NCBI GenBank assembly: GCA_029560585.1
Contig: JAKQKQ010000270.1
Span: 1 to 64,000, forward strand
Direction of reading: 5' to 3'
DNA length: 64,000 nt
Source of the DNA: Verrucomicrobiota bacterium
GTDB lineage: Bacteria > Verrucomicrobiota > Verrucomicrobiia > JADLBR01
This document shows, piece by piece, positions 10,020 to 18,949 of the stretch (position 1 is its first letter; each line of letters starts with the position of its first letter). The notes below the pieces were generated by a model. The model was not told the origin of the DNA, made no database searches, and saw only the letters and a list, made by a program, of their open reading frames with translations. Made by a program: the position numbers and the translations under genes.

Positions 10020-10168
10020 GTGGCGAAGGGCTTGCGCCCTTCGGCGGTGGCCATGGGCAAGATGCCCATGCCACGGTCCTGTGGCACGGGCGTCCCGCCC
10101 GTGGCGACCGAGCGAACGCCGAAGCCGGAATGTTGGTAAAGTCGCCTCTGGCGATCGGCTTCGCTACC
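10020..10168 (+). repeat. Compound palindromic repeat family F, copy 1
   Basis: The element is a chain of short palindromes: GAAGGGCTTGCGCCCTTC, then GGGCAAGATGCCC, then GGGCGTCCCGCCC, then TCGCCTCTGGCGA and a closing CGGCTTCGCTAC. A near-identical copy is at 61339-61486. The rest of the 310-base gap to 10313 holds further GC-rich dyads (for example around 10195-10260) but no gene. Confidence 0.75.
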
Positions 10169-10313
10169 GCGTTCAGGGTAGCGCCGACGCCGCTTTCGCG
10201 TACCGCCGGAGGCGGGAACCCGCGCTCCGCGCGGCTTCAGGACGGTGGCGCCGCCACCCCAGCAAGTCCAAAGGCCTTCACAACGCACGGCACGGCGATA
10301 GGATGACGTGGTT

Positions 10314-11243
10314 ATGAATCGCCATGCCTCGCTCCTCCTCGCTCTATCCGTGGCCGCTTCCGCCGGTGCCGCCGACCCCCCAAAACCCCCCGCGTCTCCC
10401 TCGGAAAAGCCCAAGTGGGCGAAGGTCCTTCCAAAGACTCCCCCCGACTTTAAACTCGTCACCGAGACCATCGCGACGTACGGCACAAACAAGGTCGAAC
10501 TCTCGGTCTACGTGCCGAAGGCCGACGGGACATTCCCCTGCATCCTCGATATCCATGGCGGCGGATGGGAGGCGCGACAGGTCGAGGCCGACAAGCCCAT
10601 GATGGAGCGTCTCGCGCAGCGCGGGTTCGTCACCGCCCTGATCGCGTACCGGCTCTCAAGCCAAGCCCCCTATCCCGCCGCACTGTACGACTGCAAGGCC
10701 GCTGTACGCTACCTTCGCGCCAACGCGCGTCGCTTCAAGGTCGACCCCAAGCGCATCGGCGTGATGGGCGGCTCGGCCGGAGGCCATCTCTCGGGGTTGC
10801 TCGCGATGACGAGCGGCAAGCGAGAGTTCGACGGCCCCGGCCCGAACCCGACCTACCCGAGCGATGTGAAAGCCTGCATCGTCATGGCCGCGACCCAAGA
10901 CCTCGAGACCGCCAATCGCGAGAAGACATCGCCCAAGACCATCGCCTTCTTCGGCGCGAGCTGCGCCGAAAAACCCGAGATCTATCGTCAGGCCTCGCCC
11001 ATCACCCACGTGCGCGCCGGCGTCCCGCCAGTCCTCTTCATCGAAGGTGAAAAAGATTCCGCCAAGATCGGCCGCCCCGAGATGCAGGAGAAACTCCGCG
11101 CGCTGGGCATAGAGACCGACGTCCACACCCTGCCAGGCGCACCGCACCCGTTCTGGATGAGCCAGCCGTGGCTCGACCAAACCGTGGATCTCGCGGCGGC
11201 GTTCTTCAAGAAGCACCTTGGCGAACCGACCGGCATGCGCTGA
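10314..11243 (+). CDS. Secreted alpha/beta hydrolase (BD-FAE / esterase-lipase type)
   Basis: The 309-residue product has a signal peptide (MNRHASLLLALSVAASAGAA). It shows the oxyanion-hole motif HGGGW near residue 82, the nucleophile elbow GGSAGG near 154, an acid in EGEKDSAKIG and the histidine in GAPHPFW. These complete a Ser-Asp-His triad, so it is probably an active carboxylesterase or acetyl-xylan-esterase-like enzyme acting on plant or algal polymers. The ATG at 10314 with an upstream AGGA is preferred over the in-frame GTG at 10308. The next gene, at 11315, is on the same strand. Confidence 0.8.
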   Translation: MNRHASLLLALSVAASAGAADPPKPPASPSEKPKWAKVLPKTPPDFKLVTETIATYGTNKVELSVYVPKADGTFPCILDIHGGGWEARQVEADKPMMERLAQRGFVTALIAYRLSSQAPYPAALYDCKAAVRYLRANARRFKVDPKRIGVMGGSAGGHLSGLLAMTSGKREFDGPGPNPTYPSDVKACIVMAATQDLETANREKTSPKTIAFFGASCAEKPEIYRQASPITHVRAGVPPVLFIEGEKDSAKIGRPEMQEKLRALGIETDVHTLPGAPHPFWMSQPWLDQTVDLAAAFFKKHLGEPTGMR

Positions 11244-11314
11244 AGGCAGTGCCGCGGATGATCGAGAGCGAAAATCTCGACCGGAACGCCCACGACCGCT
11301 ACATGATCTTGTAT

Positions 11315-12595
11315 ATGAGCACCGCATCCCTCCCGCTCTTAACCCGCCGCCAGTTCAACCGACGCCTTCTGGTCGCCGCCGCGCCATTCGCCATCATCCG
11401 CCGAAGTCGCGCGGAATCCGCGAGCCCCGCGCCCATCCGCACGATCACGCGCGGGCCGAAGTTCCACTGGTTCGCGTATTATGACAAACTCCAGTTCGAT
11501 CCCACGGGCAGTCTGGCCCTGAGCAATGAAGTCGATTTCGAGCACCGCTCCCCGACGGGCGACGACCGCATCCGCGTCGGCATGGTCGATACGGGCGACG
11601 GCGACAAATGGATCGAGCTGGGCGAGAGTCGCGCGTGGAACTGGCAGCAGGGCTGCATGCTCCAGTGGCTGCCCGGCTCATCGAGCGAAATCATCTGGAA
11701 CGACCGCGACGGCGATCACTTCGTCTGCCACATCCTCGACGTGAAGTCTGGAAAGCGGCGCACGCTCCCCAACCCGATCTATGCGGTGAGCCCCTGCGGC
11801 ACATGGGCCATCGCCCCCGACTTCCGACGCCTCAACGACACGCGCCCCGGCTACGGCTACGCCGGCATCCCCGACCCCAATCGCGACGTCCTCTCCCCAG
11901 AAGATGCCGGCATCTGGAAGATTGACCTGAAGACGGGCCAGCAAAACCTTCTCCTTTCATTCGCCGACCTCGCGAAGGTCCCGCAGCCCGGCGGTTTCTC
12001 CCCCAACGCCAAACACTGGTTCAACCATCTCCTCGTCGCGCCCGATGGCAAGCGGTTCACCTTCCTGCACCGCTGGAGGGGCGAGGCCGAGGGCAAGAGC
12101 TGGAAGACGCGCATGCTCACCGCCGACGCCGATGGCAAGAACCTCCACCTGCTCATCCCCTCCGGCAAGGTCTCCCACTTCGTCTGGCGCGACGCATCCC
12201 ACATCCTCGCCTACGCGGGCTACGGGCCCGACGCCAAGGAATGGCGATTCCAGGTTTTCGAGGATCTCACGGGAAAATCCGAGGTCATCGAGGGCATGCT
12301 CCCCAAAGACGGGCATTGCACCTATGTGCCCAAGACCAACGACCAGTGGATCCTGTGCGACTCCTATCCCGACAACGCCAAGGAGCGCAACCAACACCTC
12401 TACCTCCTGCACATCCCGGATCGCCGATTCGTGGAATTGGGCCGATTCCATCTGCCCAAGGAGTACTCGGGCGAGTGGCGCTGCGACCTCCACCCGCGCT
12501 CCAGCCCCGATGGCCGCTCGGCCACGATCGATTCCCCCCACTCCGGCCAGGGCCGCCAGATCCACCTGGTCGATATTTCCGGCATCGTCGCCTGA
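11315..12595 (+). CDS. Tat-exported beta-propeller-like protein (TolB / oligogalacturonate-lyase-like)
   Basis: The 426-residue product has a twin-arginine-like leader (LTRRQFNRRLLVAAAPFAI). Repeated WD/PD40-like segments follow (FDPTGSLAL, WNWQQGCMLQWLPG, FVCHILDVKSGK, FSPNAKHWFNHLLVAPDGK, GHCTYVPKT, WRCDLHPRSSPDGRSA). This pattern recurs in Planctomycetota-type proteins of unknown function and resembles the fold of PL22 oligogalacturonate lyases, though catalysis is not shown. ATGs at 11258 and 11303 are alternatives; 11315 leaves the most normal leader. The TGA stop is also the first triplet of a family A repeat. Confidence 0.65.
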   Translation: MSTASLPLLTRRQFNRRLLVAAAPFAIIRRSRAESASPAPIRTITRGPKFHWFAYYDKLQFDPTGSLALSNEVDFEHRSPTGDDRIRVGMVDTGDGDKWIELGESRAWNWQQGCMLQWLPGSSSEIIWNDRDGDHFVCHILDVKSGKRRTLPNPIYAVSPCGTWAIAPDFRRLNDTRPGYGYAGIPDPNRDVLSPEDAGIWKIDLKTGQQNLLLSFADLAKVPQPGGFSPNAKHWFNHLLVAPDGKRFTFLHRWRGEAEGKSWKTRMLTADADGKNLHLLIPSGKVSHFVWRDASHILAYAGYGPDAKEWRFQVFEDLTGKSEVIEGMLPKDGHCTYVPKTNDQWILCDSYPDNAKERNQHLYLLHIPDRRFVELGRFHLPKEYSGEWRCDLHPRSSPDGRSATIDSPHSGQGRQIHLVDISGIVA

Positions 12596-12740
12596 CCCGA
12601 AAATTCAGACACCGAATCGTAGGAGCCTGCTTGCGGGCGATTCCACGCGCGAATCGCGCGCAAGCGCGCTCCTACGGCTCATTGTCATCTCCCGTGGTGC
12701 CCCGAATGCCCGACGTCGGGCGGGCGGCCGGGCATGATGT
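12593..12740 (+). repeat. REP-like repeat family A, copy 2
   Basis: The core is at 12593-12680, with outer arms GTAGGAGC and GCTCCTACG and inner hairpins around TTGC and GCGCAAGCGC. The opening TGA is the stop codon of the preceding gene. A variable tail rich in CCCG/CGGG dyads extends to about 12740. Confidence 0.8.
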
Positions 12741-12754
12741 CTGACCCGAACTCT

Positions 12755-12794
12755 AGCCTGCATATTTCACGCCTTCGCGTGGAATATGCAGGCT
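12755..12794. repeat. Dyad repeat family C, copy 1
   Basis: A 40-base inverted repeat: AGCCTGCATATTTCACGC pairs with GCGTGGAATATGCAGGCT around a short loop. A second copy is at 45993-46032, and a partial arm is visible near 50940-50953. No gene is visible in the 526-base gap 12596-13121, which is filled by repeat families A, C and B. Confidence 0.7.
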
Positions 12795-12851
12795 CACCGG
12801 AAAACCGCGCTCCGGCGAATGGCCCTCTTGGAGTGCCGTGGGCCATCGGGT

Positions 12852-12982
12852 CGCGAAACACACTTTGCGTCTGCGAAAAGGCAACGGACCTTTCATTTCG
12901 GTTCCCGGAAATCATTTTCATGACGCGGTTTTCCCAGAGCCCGGAATTTCACGGCCTGACGGCTGTGAAACATCCGGGCTAG
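12852..12982 (+). repeat. Dispersed repeat family B, copy 2
   Basis: A close copy of 11-141. It shares GCGAAACACACT at the left and the block GCGGTTTTCCCAGAGCCCGG before the terminal dyad (GAATTTCACGGCC pairing with the GGCTGTGAAACATCCGGGC arm). Confidence 0.75.
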
Positions 12983-13121
12983 ATCGTGGATAGCGCGGGA
13001 AAGCGGCAGAGAAGTGCCGCTAGACACGAGGCGCGATCCATGGCCCTGGGAGGGGACGCCGGCCGATGTGCCGCGGACGTCTGCCGCCAGACGTGGGGTT
13101 CGCACTGACGCGGGGCGTTGG

Positions 13122-14219
13122 TCATCCCCCCGCGAGATCTGGAAAGACCCCGGCCACAGCGGGATTCACGATGCGGCCATCCTGCAGATTGACCGCGGCC
13201 GCGCGTCCTTTGGAAAGCGCGGCAAAGCCTTCCACGCCGTACTCCGCCAGTTCGCGCGCGTACGGCAGCGTCGCATTGCACAGCGCGTGGCTGCTGGTGC
13301 GACCGACTGCGCCCGGCATGTTCGCCACGCAATAGTGCACCACGCCATCGGTGATGTACGTCGGCTCGTGGTGGGTGGTCGGGTGACTTGTCTCGAAGCA
13401 GCCTCCCTGGTCGATGCAGACGTCCACGACCACCGCGCCATTCTTCATCCGGCCGAGGTGGGCCCGCGTCACAAGCTTCGGTGCCAGCCCACCGGGGATC
13501 AGCACCGCTCCAATCACCAGGTCCGCCCATGCCAGATACCGCTCCACCGCATGCGGGTCACAATACACCGTGGTCACGTTCGCCGGCATCACGTCCACGA
13601 GATACCGCAACCGATCGAGGTTGACATCCATGACCACGACATTTGCGCCCAGGCCCGCCGCCACGCGCGCCGCGTTGGTCCCCACCACGCCCGCGCCCAG
13701 CACCAGTACGTTGGCGCGCTCCACGCCCGCGACCCCGCCCAGCAATATGCCGCGCCCCATCATCGGCCTTTCGAGGAACTTGGCGCCCTCCTGCACGGCC
13801 ATCTTTCCCGCGACCTCGCTCATGGGCGTGAGCAGCGGCAGATGGCCCCCGGCATCCGCCAGCGTCTCATAGGCCACCGCCGATATGCCCGCCGCGAGGC
13901 AACCCTCCGTCAGTGCCCGAGATGCGGCAAAATGAAAATAGCAGAATACCATCTGCCCCCGCCGCAACATTGCTATCTCCCGGGGCTGGGGTTCCTTCAC
14001 CTTCACGATCAGATCGGCTGGGCCATACACCTCGCGCGCCGAGCCCACCACCTCGGCGCCCGCCCCCTGATATTCCGCGTCGGAGAAACCACTGCCCAAT
14101 CCGGCGCCCGTCTCGACCAGCACGCGGTGGCCATCCTGCACCAGGAGCTGCGCACCCACGGGCAGCACCGCCACCCGGTATTCGTCCGCCTTGATTTCCT
14201 TGGGAACCCCGACTGTCAT
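13122..14219 (-). CDS. ald: Alanine dehydrogenase
   Basis: The 365-residue product catalyses reversible NAD-dependent deamination of L-alanine to pyruvate and ammonia. The N-terminus MTVGVPKEIKADEYRVA is typical of the family. The catalytic lysine lies in VKVKEPQ and the histidine in YFHFAA. The NAD site is LGAGVVGTNAARVAAGLGA followed by VMDVN, and the C-terminal DVCIDQGGCFETSHPTTH is intact. Length equals the usual 360-375. I chose the ATG at 14219 because GGGAGG lies 6 bases upstream. Confidence 0.93.
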   Translation of the reverse strand: MTVGVPKEIKADEYRVAVLPVGAQLLVQDGHRVLVETGAGLGSGFSDAEYQGAGAEVVGSAREVYGPADLIVKVKEPQPREIAMLRRGQMVFCYFHFAASRALTEGCLAAGISAVAYETLADAGGHLPLLTPMSEVAGKMAVQEGAKFLERPMMGRGILLGGVAGVERANVLVLGAGVVGTNAARVAAGLGANVVVMDVNLDRLRYLVDVMPANVTTVYCDPHAVERYLAWADLVIGAVLIPGGLAPKLVTRAHLGRMKNGAVVVDVCIDQGGCFETSHPTTHHEPTYITDGVVHYCVANMPGAVGRTSSHALCNATLPYARELAEYGVEGFAALSKGRAAAVNLQDGRIVNPAVAGVFPDLAGG

Positions 14220-14378
14220 TTGATGCCTCCCCACAAATCACGTCAGCCCCGCCCCCGAATGTCAAGGGCGATGGTGTCCCGCACGGCCTCGCGCTGCCGC
14301 CGGGCCGCCACCGACCCGTTGACCTACCGCTCACGGCGTCGCATCTTGAATCAACCACAGAACCCAGGGGGCATCACC

Positions 14379-16076
14379 ATGGAAATGACTCGGCGTGGCT
14401 TTCTTCAGTTTGCGGGAGGCGCGGCAGGATGCCTGGCTTCCTCCCCCCGGTCATGGGCCGCCGAACGCCCGCCCGCGGAATTGATCCTGACCAACGGCGC
14501 CATCACCACCATGGATGACGCGAGGCCCTTCGCGACCGCGCTCGCGATACAGAATGGCAAGGTGACCGCCGTGGGCAGCGACGCCGAAGTCGCGCCCCTC
14601 GCCGGACCCGCCACCCGCCGCATCGACCTCGCGGGCAAAGGCGTCAGCCCCGGGCTGATCGACGCGCACAGCCACCTGATGGGATTCGGCCAGATGCAAC
14701 TGACATACGTCATCATCCGGCCACCGCAGGTCCAATCCTTCGACACGCTCCGTCGCGCGCTCCGCGCGGCAGCCGCCGAGAGGGCCCCGGGGCAATGGAT
14801 CGTCGCCCGCGGTTTCCAGGAATTCAAAGAGGGCCGCTGGCCCCGCCGCGAGGATATCGACGAGATGGTGCCGAAACACCCCACGCTCCTCATCCACTGG
14901 GGCGGGCAGTTCGGCATCGCAAATTCGCTCGCTCTCCAGAAGGCCAATCTGCTCAACCGCGACGCCAAGGATCCCTACGGCGGGGTATACCTCCGGGACA
15001 AGCGCTCCGGCATCCCCAACGGCATCCTCTCCCACTACCCGGCGATCTATTCCGTGCACCGCGAGGAGCTCGATGAGGAACAGCAGGCCCGCTGCACCCG
15101 CTGGGCCATCGGCCAATTCCTCAAGGAGGGCGTCACCTGCGTCCACGACAATTTTGTTCCCCCGCGCTACGCGAAGACATTCGTGACGCTGGAACGAGCA
15201 AGCGAGCTGATCCTCCGCCTGCGCGTCTATCCCTACGTGTCAAACCTCGAACAGGCCCGCGCCGTCGCCGAGAAGATGGTCCGCTACTCGGGACCGCTGG
15301 CCCGGATGCAGGGCATCAAGCTGGCCGTCGATGGCTACGCGCTGATGTACGACATTCCCGCCGAGCACAAGGAATTCGCCATCCCCATGCACCCGCAACC
15401 CATCTTGGAACAGATGGTGGCGACCATCCACGACGCCGGCCTCCAGGCCGACGTCCACGCGGCCGGCGACCGCGGGGTCGACTGGGTTCTCGATGCCTAC
15501 GCCAAGGCCGCCGGGGGGCCGGAAGGCGTCCGCCAGCGCCGCCACCGCATCGAGCATTTCCCATTCTACAAGGCCGACTCCATCCGCCGCGCGTCCGCCA
15601 TGGGCGTGCCAGTCTGCGAACAGCCCTACGCCATCGATTTCCGCGTCGATGATTTCACGAAAAAACTGACGTTCCTCTCGAAAAAGCAGATCGACTCGAT
15701 GGTCCCGCTCAAGTCCATGCTCCGGGAAGGCGTGCGCCTCGCATTTGGCGCCGACGTCCCGGCCTTCCCATCGCACAGGCCCCTCGATTCCATCCGCAGT
15801 GCCATGTCGCGCACCACGGGCGAGGGACGCAAACTCGATGCGACCGAACGCCTCACGTTCATGGAGGCCCTCCGAATCCACACCCTGGGCAGCGCCTACG
15901 CCGCCTTCGATGAAAACGAACTCGGTTCTCTCCGGCCGGGAAAATGGGCCGACTTCGTCATCTGGAACAAGGACCTGCGCACCATCGATTCACATCGCGA
16001 CATCGATGGGCTAAAGGTCGAATCCACGCACATCGCCGGCCGCAAAGTCTTCGAAACCGAACCGTCCAAGGCCTAG
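14379..16076 (+). CDS. Tat-exported amidohydrolase (YtcJ-like, amidohydrolase 3 family)
   Basis: The 565-residue product starts with a twin-arginine leader (MTRRGFLQFAGGAAGCLA). The metal-binding DAHSHL motif lies near residue 95, and further ligands are likely in DVHAAGDRGVDW and RHRIEHF. The C-terminal FGADVPAF and LRPGKWADFVIWN complete the amidohydrolase 3 fold. It probably hydrolyses an amide or related bond in the periplasm; the substrate is unknown. The ATG at 14379 follows AGGGGG closely, and the much longer upstream frame is not needed. The TAG stop is shared with repeat A copy 3. Confidence 0.8.
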   Translation: MEMTRRGFLQFAGGAAGCLASSPRSWAAERPPAELILTNGAITTMDDARPFATALAIQNGKVTAVGSDAEVAPLAGPATRRIDLAGKGVSPGLIDAHSHLMGFGQMQLTYVIIRPPQVQSFDTLRRALRAAAAERAPGQWIVARGFQEFKEGRWPRREDIDEMVPKHPTLLIHWGGQFGIANSLALQKANLLNRDAKDPYGGVYLRDKRSGIPNGILSHYPAIYSVHREELDEEQQARCTRWAIGQFLKEGVTCVHDNFVPPRYAKTFVTLERASELILRLRVYPYVSNLEQARAVAEKMVRYSGPLARMQGIKLAVDGYALMYDIPAEHKEFAIPMHPQPILEQMVATIHDAGLQADVHAAGDRGVDWVLDAYAKAAGGPEGVRQRRHRIEHFPFYKADSIRRASAMGVPVCEQPYAIDFRVDDFTKKLTFLSKKQIDSMVPLKSMLREGVRLAFGADVPAFPSHRPLDSIRSAMSRTTGEGRKLDATERLTFMEALRIHTLGSAYAAFDENELGSLRPGKWADFVIWNKDLRTIDSHRDIDGLKVESTHIAGRKVFETEPSKA

Positions 16077-16200
16077 CTCGGAAAATCGGACACCGAATTG
16101 TAGGAGCCTGCTTGCAGGCGATTCGAATCGCGCGCAAGCGCGCTCCTACGTCCCATTTTCTTCCCCGGTGGTCCGGCGGCCGCCGGATGGGATCTGACTC
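16074..16200 (+). repeat. REP-like repeat family A, copy 3
   Basis: Same structure as copy 1, including the CCGGCGGCCGCCGG tail hairpin. Its first triplet TAG is the amidohydrolase stop codon. A second partial start of the element (TGACTCGAGAATTC) follows at about 16196. Confidence 0.8.
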
Positions 16201-16351
16201 GAGAATTCCCCTAGCCGTGAGGCAGGCAATTCTGCCTGCCGCCGCGCGCCTTGGCCGTCATCCAAAATCAACCTTCACCTCCCGTCCGGGCCGCGCCGGG
16301 CGGGCCCCCGATCTGGCGCGAGGGACGCTATCCTACCCCCGAGAATCTTCC

Positions 16352-17062
16352 TCAGCCCGCATCGCGTGCGCGCATCCGCCGCAATTCCCGCGCCTGACGC
16401 TGCCTCGCCCACCAACACACGGCCGTGACACCACCCACACCCGCCGCAACCCCCACCGCCGCCGGCACCATCCAGCGCGAAGGAGCCCGCGGCCCCACGC
16501 TTCCCAGAGGCACACCCATCCCCGCCCACATGGCGCCCACATCCGCAAACTCCAGCAACTCCATGTTGCTGATCTCCACCTTCCCCTTGCCGGGCAGCAC
16601 GAGATTGACCTCGAGCGCCGTCGGCAGGCCCGGTGCCCCAGTGCCATTGAATGGCAAATAGAACGCCCGCCATGGCGAGGTCCCGCTCACCGTCCTCATC
16701 GGACCCTGTTGCCCCATGGTCCGCGTGAAGAACCGGTTCTCGGCGCCAAATTCATTCCACATCTCCAGATAGCCGGTCCCTTCCACGCCCTCGTATCGCA
16801 CCTGGCCGCGCACCGCGTAGAATGCGGTCTTCAGACCGGGAGATTTCCAATTCGCCAGTCGCGCGGTCTGTGGCACCGCTTCCGTTCGCTCAACGAGCAA
16901 CACCTTCCCCAACCGGGCATCGTCCACCACTTTCCCTGGGAGATCCGCGGCCGCTTGAGCCGACCACTTCCACTCCCCAACGCGCTTGCCCCCGGCCGGA
17001 TCGGCCGCCATGACCAACCCGCCCACGCCAACCCACACCACGCACAAACACATCGCTCTCAT
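16352..17062 (-). CDS. Exported single-pass membrane protein, partner of DUF2089 regulator
   Basis: The 236-residue product has a signal peptide (to about residue 19), an extracytoplasmic domain at about 25-185 of predicted beta character, and a transmembrane helix at about 196-219 (WMVPAAVGVAAGVGGVTAVCWW). A short basic cytoplasmic tail (RQRQARELRRMRARDAG) ends the protein. I do not recognise a catalytic motif. It overlaps the end of the DUF2089 gene by four bases (ATGA), so the two are translationally coupled. A sensor, anti-regulator or envelope role controlled by the regulator is an inference. Confidence 0.6.
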   Translation of the reverse strand: MRAMCLCVVWVGVGGLVMAADPAGGKRVGEWKWSAQAAADLPGKVVDDARLGKVLLVERTEAVPQTARLANWKSPGLKTAFYAVRGQVRYEGVEGTGYLEMWNEFGAENRFFTRTMGQQGPMRTVSGTSPWRAFYLPFNGTGAPGLPTALEVNLVLPGKGKVEISNMELLEFADVGAMWAGMGVPLGSVGPRAPSRWMVPAAVGVAAGVGGVTAVCWWARQRQARELRRMRARDAG

Positions 17063-17361
17063 TTGCTTGCCTCCTTATCCTTCTGACAGGCGCCCAGCAA
17101 CGAACGGAATACGTCCTCAGGCACCCGCCCCTCGGCGTAGTAACCACGGAGCTTCCGCTCCATCTCGCCAGCCGCATTGAACTCCTCAAACACCTCGATC
17201 TTCTGAATGAGCCGGTCCAGCCGGAGCCTCACCGTCGGATAGCTCACCCCATACATCCGCGCCAATTCCTTCAGCGACCCAGAGGCTACGATAAATCGCC
17301 GCACAAACGCCAGATCCTCCTCTTCCAGAAGATCAATCCAACGCTTTCCCGTAGCCTCCAT
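17059..17361 (-). CDS. DUF2089-family helix-turn-helix regulator
   Basis: The 100-residue product shows the DUF2089 pattern: WIDLLEEEDLAFVRRFI, then a helix-turn-helix (GSLKELARMYGVSYPTVRLRLDRLI) and a C-terminal helical segment. It is probably a small DNA-binding transcription regulator. No zinc-ribbon cysteines are seen at the N-terminus, unlike longer members. It is the first gene of a two-gene unit with the membrane protein at 16352-17062. The ATG at 17361 is preceded by very AT-rich DNA and has no clear ribosome site, so the message may be nearly leaderless. Confidence 0.75.
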   Translation of the reverse strand: MEATGKRWIDLLEEEDLAFVRRFIVASGSLKELARMYGVSYPTVRLRLDRLIQKIEVFEEFNAAGEMERKLRGYYAEGRVPEDVFRSLLGACQKDKEASK

Positions 17362-17450
17362 CGTTAAATATTATTTATCTACTTGATGTAAAATGCAAGT
17401 TAAAAGTGTGAATTATGTTATTTTTTTGCTTCGAATGTTGATTCTCCCCA
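17362..17450 (-). promoter_or_regulatory. AT-rich promoter island of the DUF2089 operon
   Basis: About 90 bases here are strikingly AT-rich against GC-rich surroundings. Read on the minus strand they contain TTGCATTTTACATC and AATAATATTTAACG just before the ATG, giving several possible -35/-10 pairs. The exact promoter cannot be fixed by eye. Confidence 0.45.
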
Positions 17451-17456
17451 CAGATC

Positions 17457-17580
17457 CCACCCGGCGGCTGCCGGACCACCGGGGGTGAAAACGAGACGTA
17501 GGAGCGCGCTTGCGCGCGACTCGCCCATGGAATCGCCTGCAAGCAGGCTCCTACGATTCGGTGTCTGAATTCTCGAGTCA
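17457..17580 (-). repeat. REP-like repeat family A, copy 4 (inverted)
   Basis: The element lies in reverse orientation: on the minus strand it begins TGACTCGAGAATTCAG and keeps both GTAGGAGC and GCTCCTACG arms and the proline-codon-like CCGGC tail hairpin. It sits between two divergent genes, so here its first triplet is not a stop codon. Confidence 0.8.
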
Positions 17581-17640
17581 GTCTAAGACGCTCCCCGATA
17601 TCCTTGAGAGAATTCTCCGTATCCCCACCATACTGAAATC

Positions 17641-18297
17641 GTGGCACGGCAGACCAATACCCTGTCCCAGTCAGAGGCCCGGATCATCAGACGGCTCAAG
17701 ACGCCTCGAAGGATTCAGGATTTCATCAATGGCCTGGAGATGAACTTCAATCGCGACAGGGACACCTGCCAGTCGCCACGGCACGTGCTCAAGAGCGGCA
17801 AGGCCCACTGCGTCGAGGGCGCGATCTTGGCGGCCGCCATCCTGCGCCATCACGGGCACCGCCCGCTGCTTCTGGATCTGGAGGCCACCGACAATGACTA
17901 CGACCACGTCGTGGCGCTCTTCCGACAACATGGCTGCTGGGGCGCGATCTCCAAGACCAACCATGCGGTCCTGCGCTACCGCGAGCCGGTCTACAGGTCC
18001 GTGAGGGAACTCGCGCTCTCCTATTTCCACGAATACTTCCTGCACTGTGGCAGGAAGACCCTGCGCCGATTCTCCCGCCCCCTCGATCTCCGGGTGTTCG
18101 ACGCGCGCAACTGGATGACCAGCGATGAGGAAGTCTGGTTCATACCCGAAAGGCTCACCGAGATCCGGCACTACCCCATCATGAACAGGCGACAAATCGC
18201 CACGCTCAGGAGGGCCGACCCGGTCGAGATCGAGGCCGGCCGCCTCACGGAATTCCCCGATCCGCCCGCGCGAGCAAGGCGAGGTTCGCACCATTGA
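17641..18297 (+). CDS. Transglutaminase-like protein of unknown role
   Basis: The 218-residue product uses a GTG start. Cys57 in GKAHCVEGAILAAAIL and His89 in DNDYDHVVALF fit the Cys-His pair of the transglutaminase-like fold, followed by KTNHAVLRYREP. Such cytoplasmic proteins are usually uncharacterised cysteine hydrolases or peptidase-like proteins. No signal peptide or membrane helix is seen. Its last 53 bases overlap the 3' end of the convergent CPBP gene. Confidence 0.6.
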   Translation: MARQTNTLSQSEARIIRRLKTPRRIQDFINGLEMNFNRDRDTCQSPRHVLKSGKAHCVEGAILAAAILRHHGHRPLLLDLEATDNDYDHVVALFRQHGCWGAISKTNHAVLRYREPVYRSVRELALSYFHEYFLHCGRKTLRRFSRPLDLRVFDARNWMTSDEEVWFIPERLTEIRHYPIMNRRQIATLRRADPVEIEAGRLTEFPDPPARARRGSHH

Positions 18298-18787
18298 TGC
18301 CCGCGTGCGCGAGGATCGCGAACACCAGCGTGCCGCTCCCGAGACACAGTCCGCCAAAGGCGAACCCCACCGCCGCAGCAAATATCGGCCACGCAAACCA
18401 GTGCCGGGCCGGCGGCACGTGGACGATGCCGAAAATCACCGAGGACACCACCAGACCCACCTCGTTCAACAACCACCCGCGAAAAACCAATTCCTCCACC
18501 GTGCCGCTCAGCGCCGCGAGCGCCCATAGCCGACTTGGCCCCAGTTCTCCGAACCGCTCCCGCACGTCATCGGCCGCTCGCCGCAGCGCCGCCGAGTACC
18601 TCAAACCAACACGGGTCATGACGTGCACCACCAATACCAGCGCCAAGGCAACCCCCGCCCACCATGCCCAGTCCGCCCCCGGCAATGCGGCGGGGTCGAA
18701 CAGATGGAGCTCCCCCCGGCGCCACGCCACCAGGCCCAGCCCAACGATCCCCATCACTCCATAGAACAACAGCCCCACGCGCATCAT
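18245..18787 (-). CDS. CPBP-family intramembrane protease
   Basis: The 180-residue product has about six hydrophobic helices. It carries the type II CAAX prenyl endopeptidase-like motifs: TVEELVFRG (glutamate pair and arginine), FGIVHVP (histidine) and HAGINGAN. All the residues expected for catalysis are present, so it is probably an active intramembrane protease or bacteriocin-immunity-like protein. I used the first of two adjacent ATGs (18787 and 18784); an upstream TTG at 18826 is less likely. The 3' end overlaps the convergent gene by 53 bases. Confidence 0.75.
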   Translation of the reverse strand: MMRVGLLFYGVMGIVGLGLVAWRRGELHLFDPAALPGADWAWWAGVALALVLVVHVMTRVGLRYSAALRRAADDVRERFGELGPSRLWALAALSGTVEELVFRGWLLNEVGLVVSSVIFGIVHVPPARHWFAWPIFAAAVGFAFGGLCLGSGTLVFAILAHAGINGANLALLARADRGIP

Positions 18788-18949
18788 GACAGCCACCGAC
18801 AGCTTACACCAAAAGCGCGACTCCAATAATCGGGCATCCCGGCCCGCGAATGAGAGGTGCCTTTCGCTACCCGGTGGAACGCGGACGCCGTGGCCGGCGT
18901 CCCTCCCATACCCAGCGCGGCCGTTGTGTGGGTTTTTTTAACGGGCTGC

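Noticed and set aside
12734-12982. 82-residue open frame between repeats
   Set aside because: It lies inside repeat families C and B and has no protein-like composition or ribosome site.
13014-14378. Long open frame continuous with the amidohydrolase
   Set aside because: It is antisense to alanine dehydrogenase; the amidohydrolase starts at 14379 with its own ribosome site and Tat leader.
18930-18945. T-rich run after a GC segment as a terminator
   Set aside because: No convincing stem precedes it in the direction of any gene ending there.
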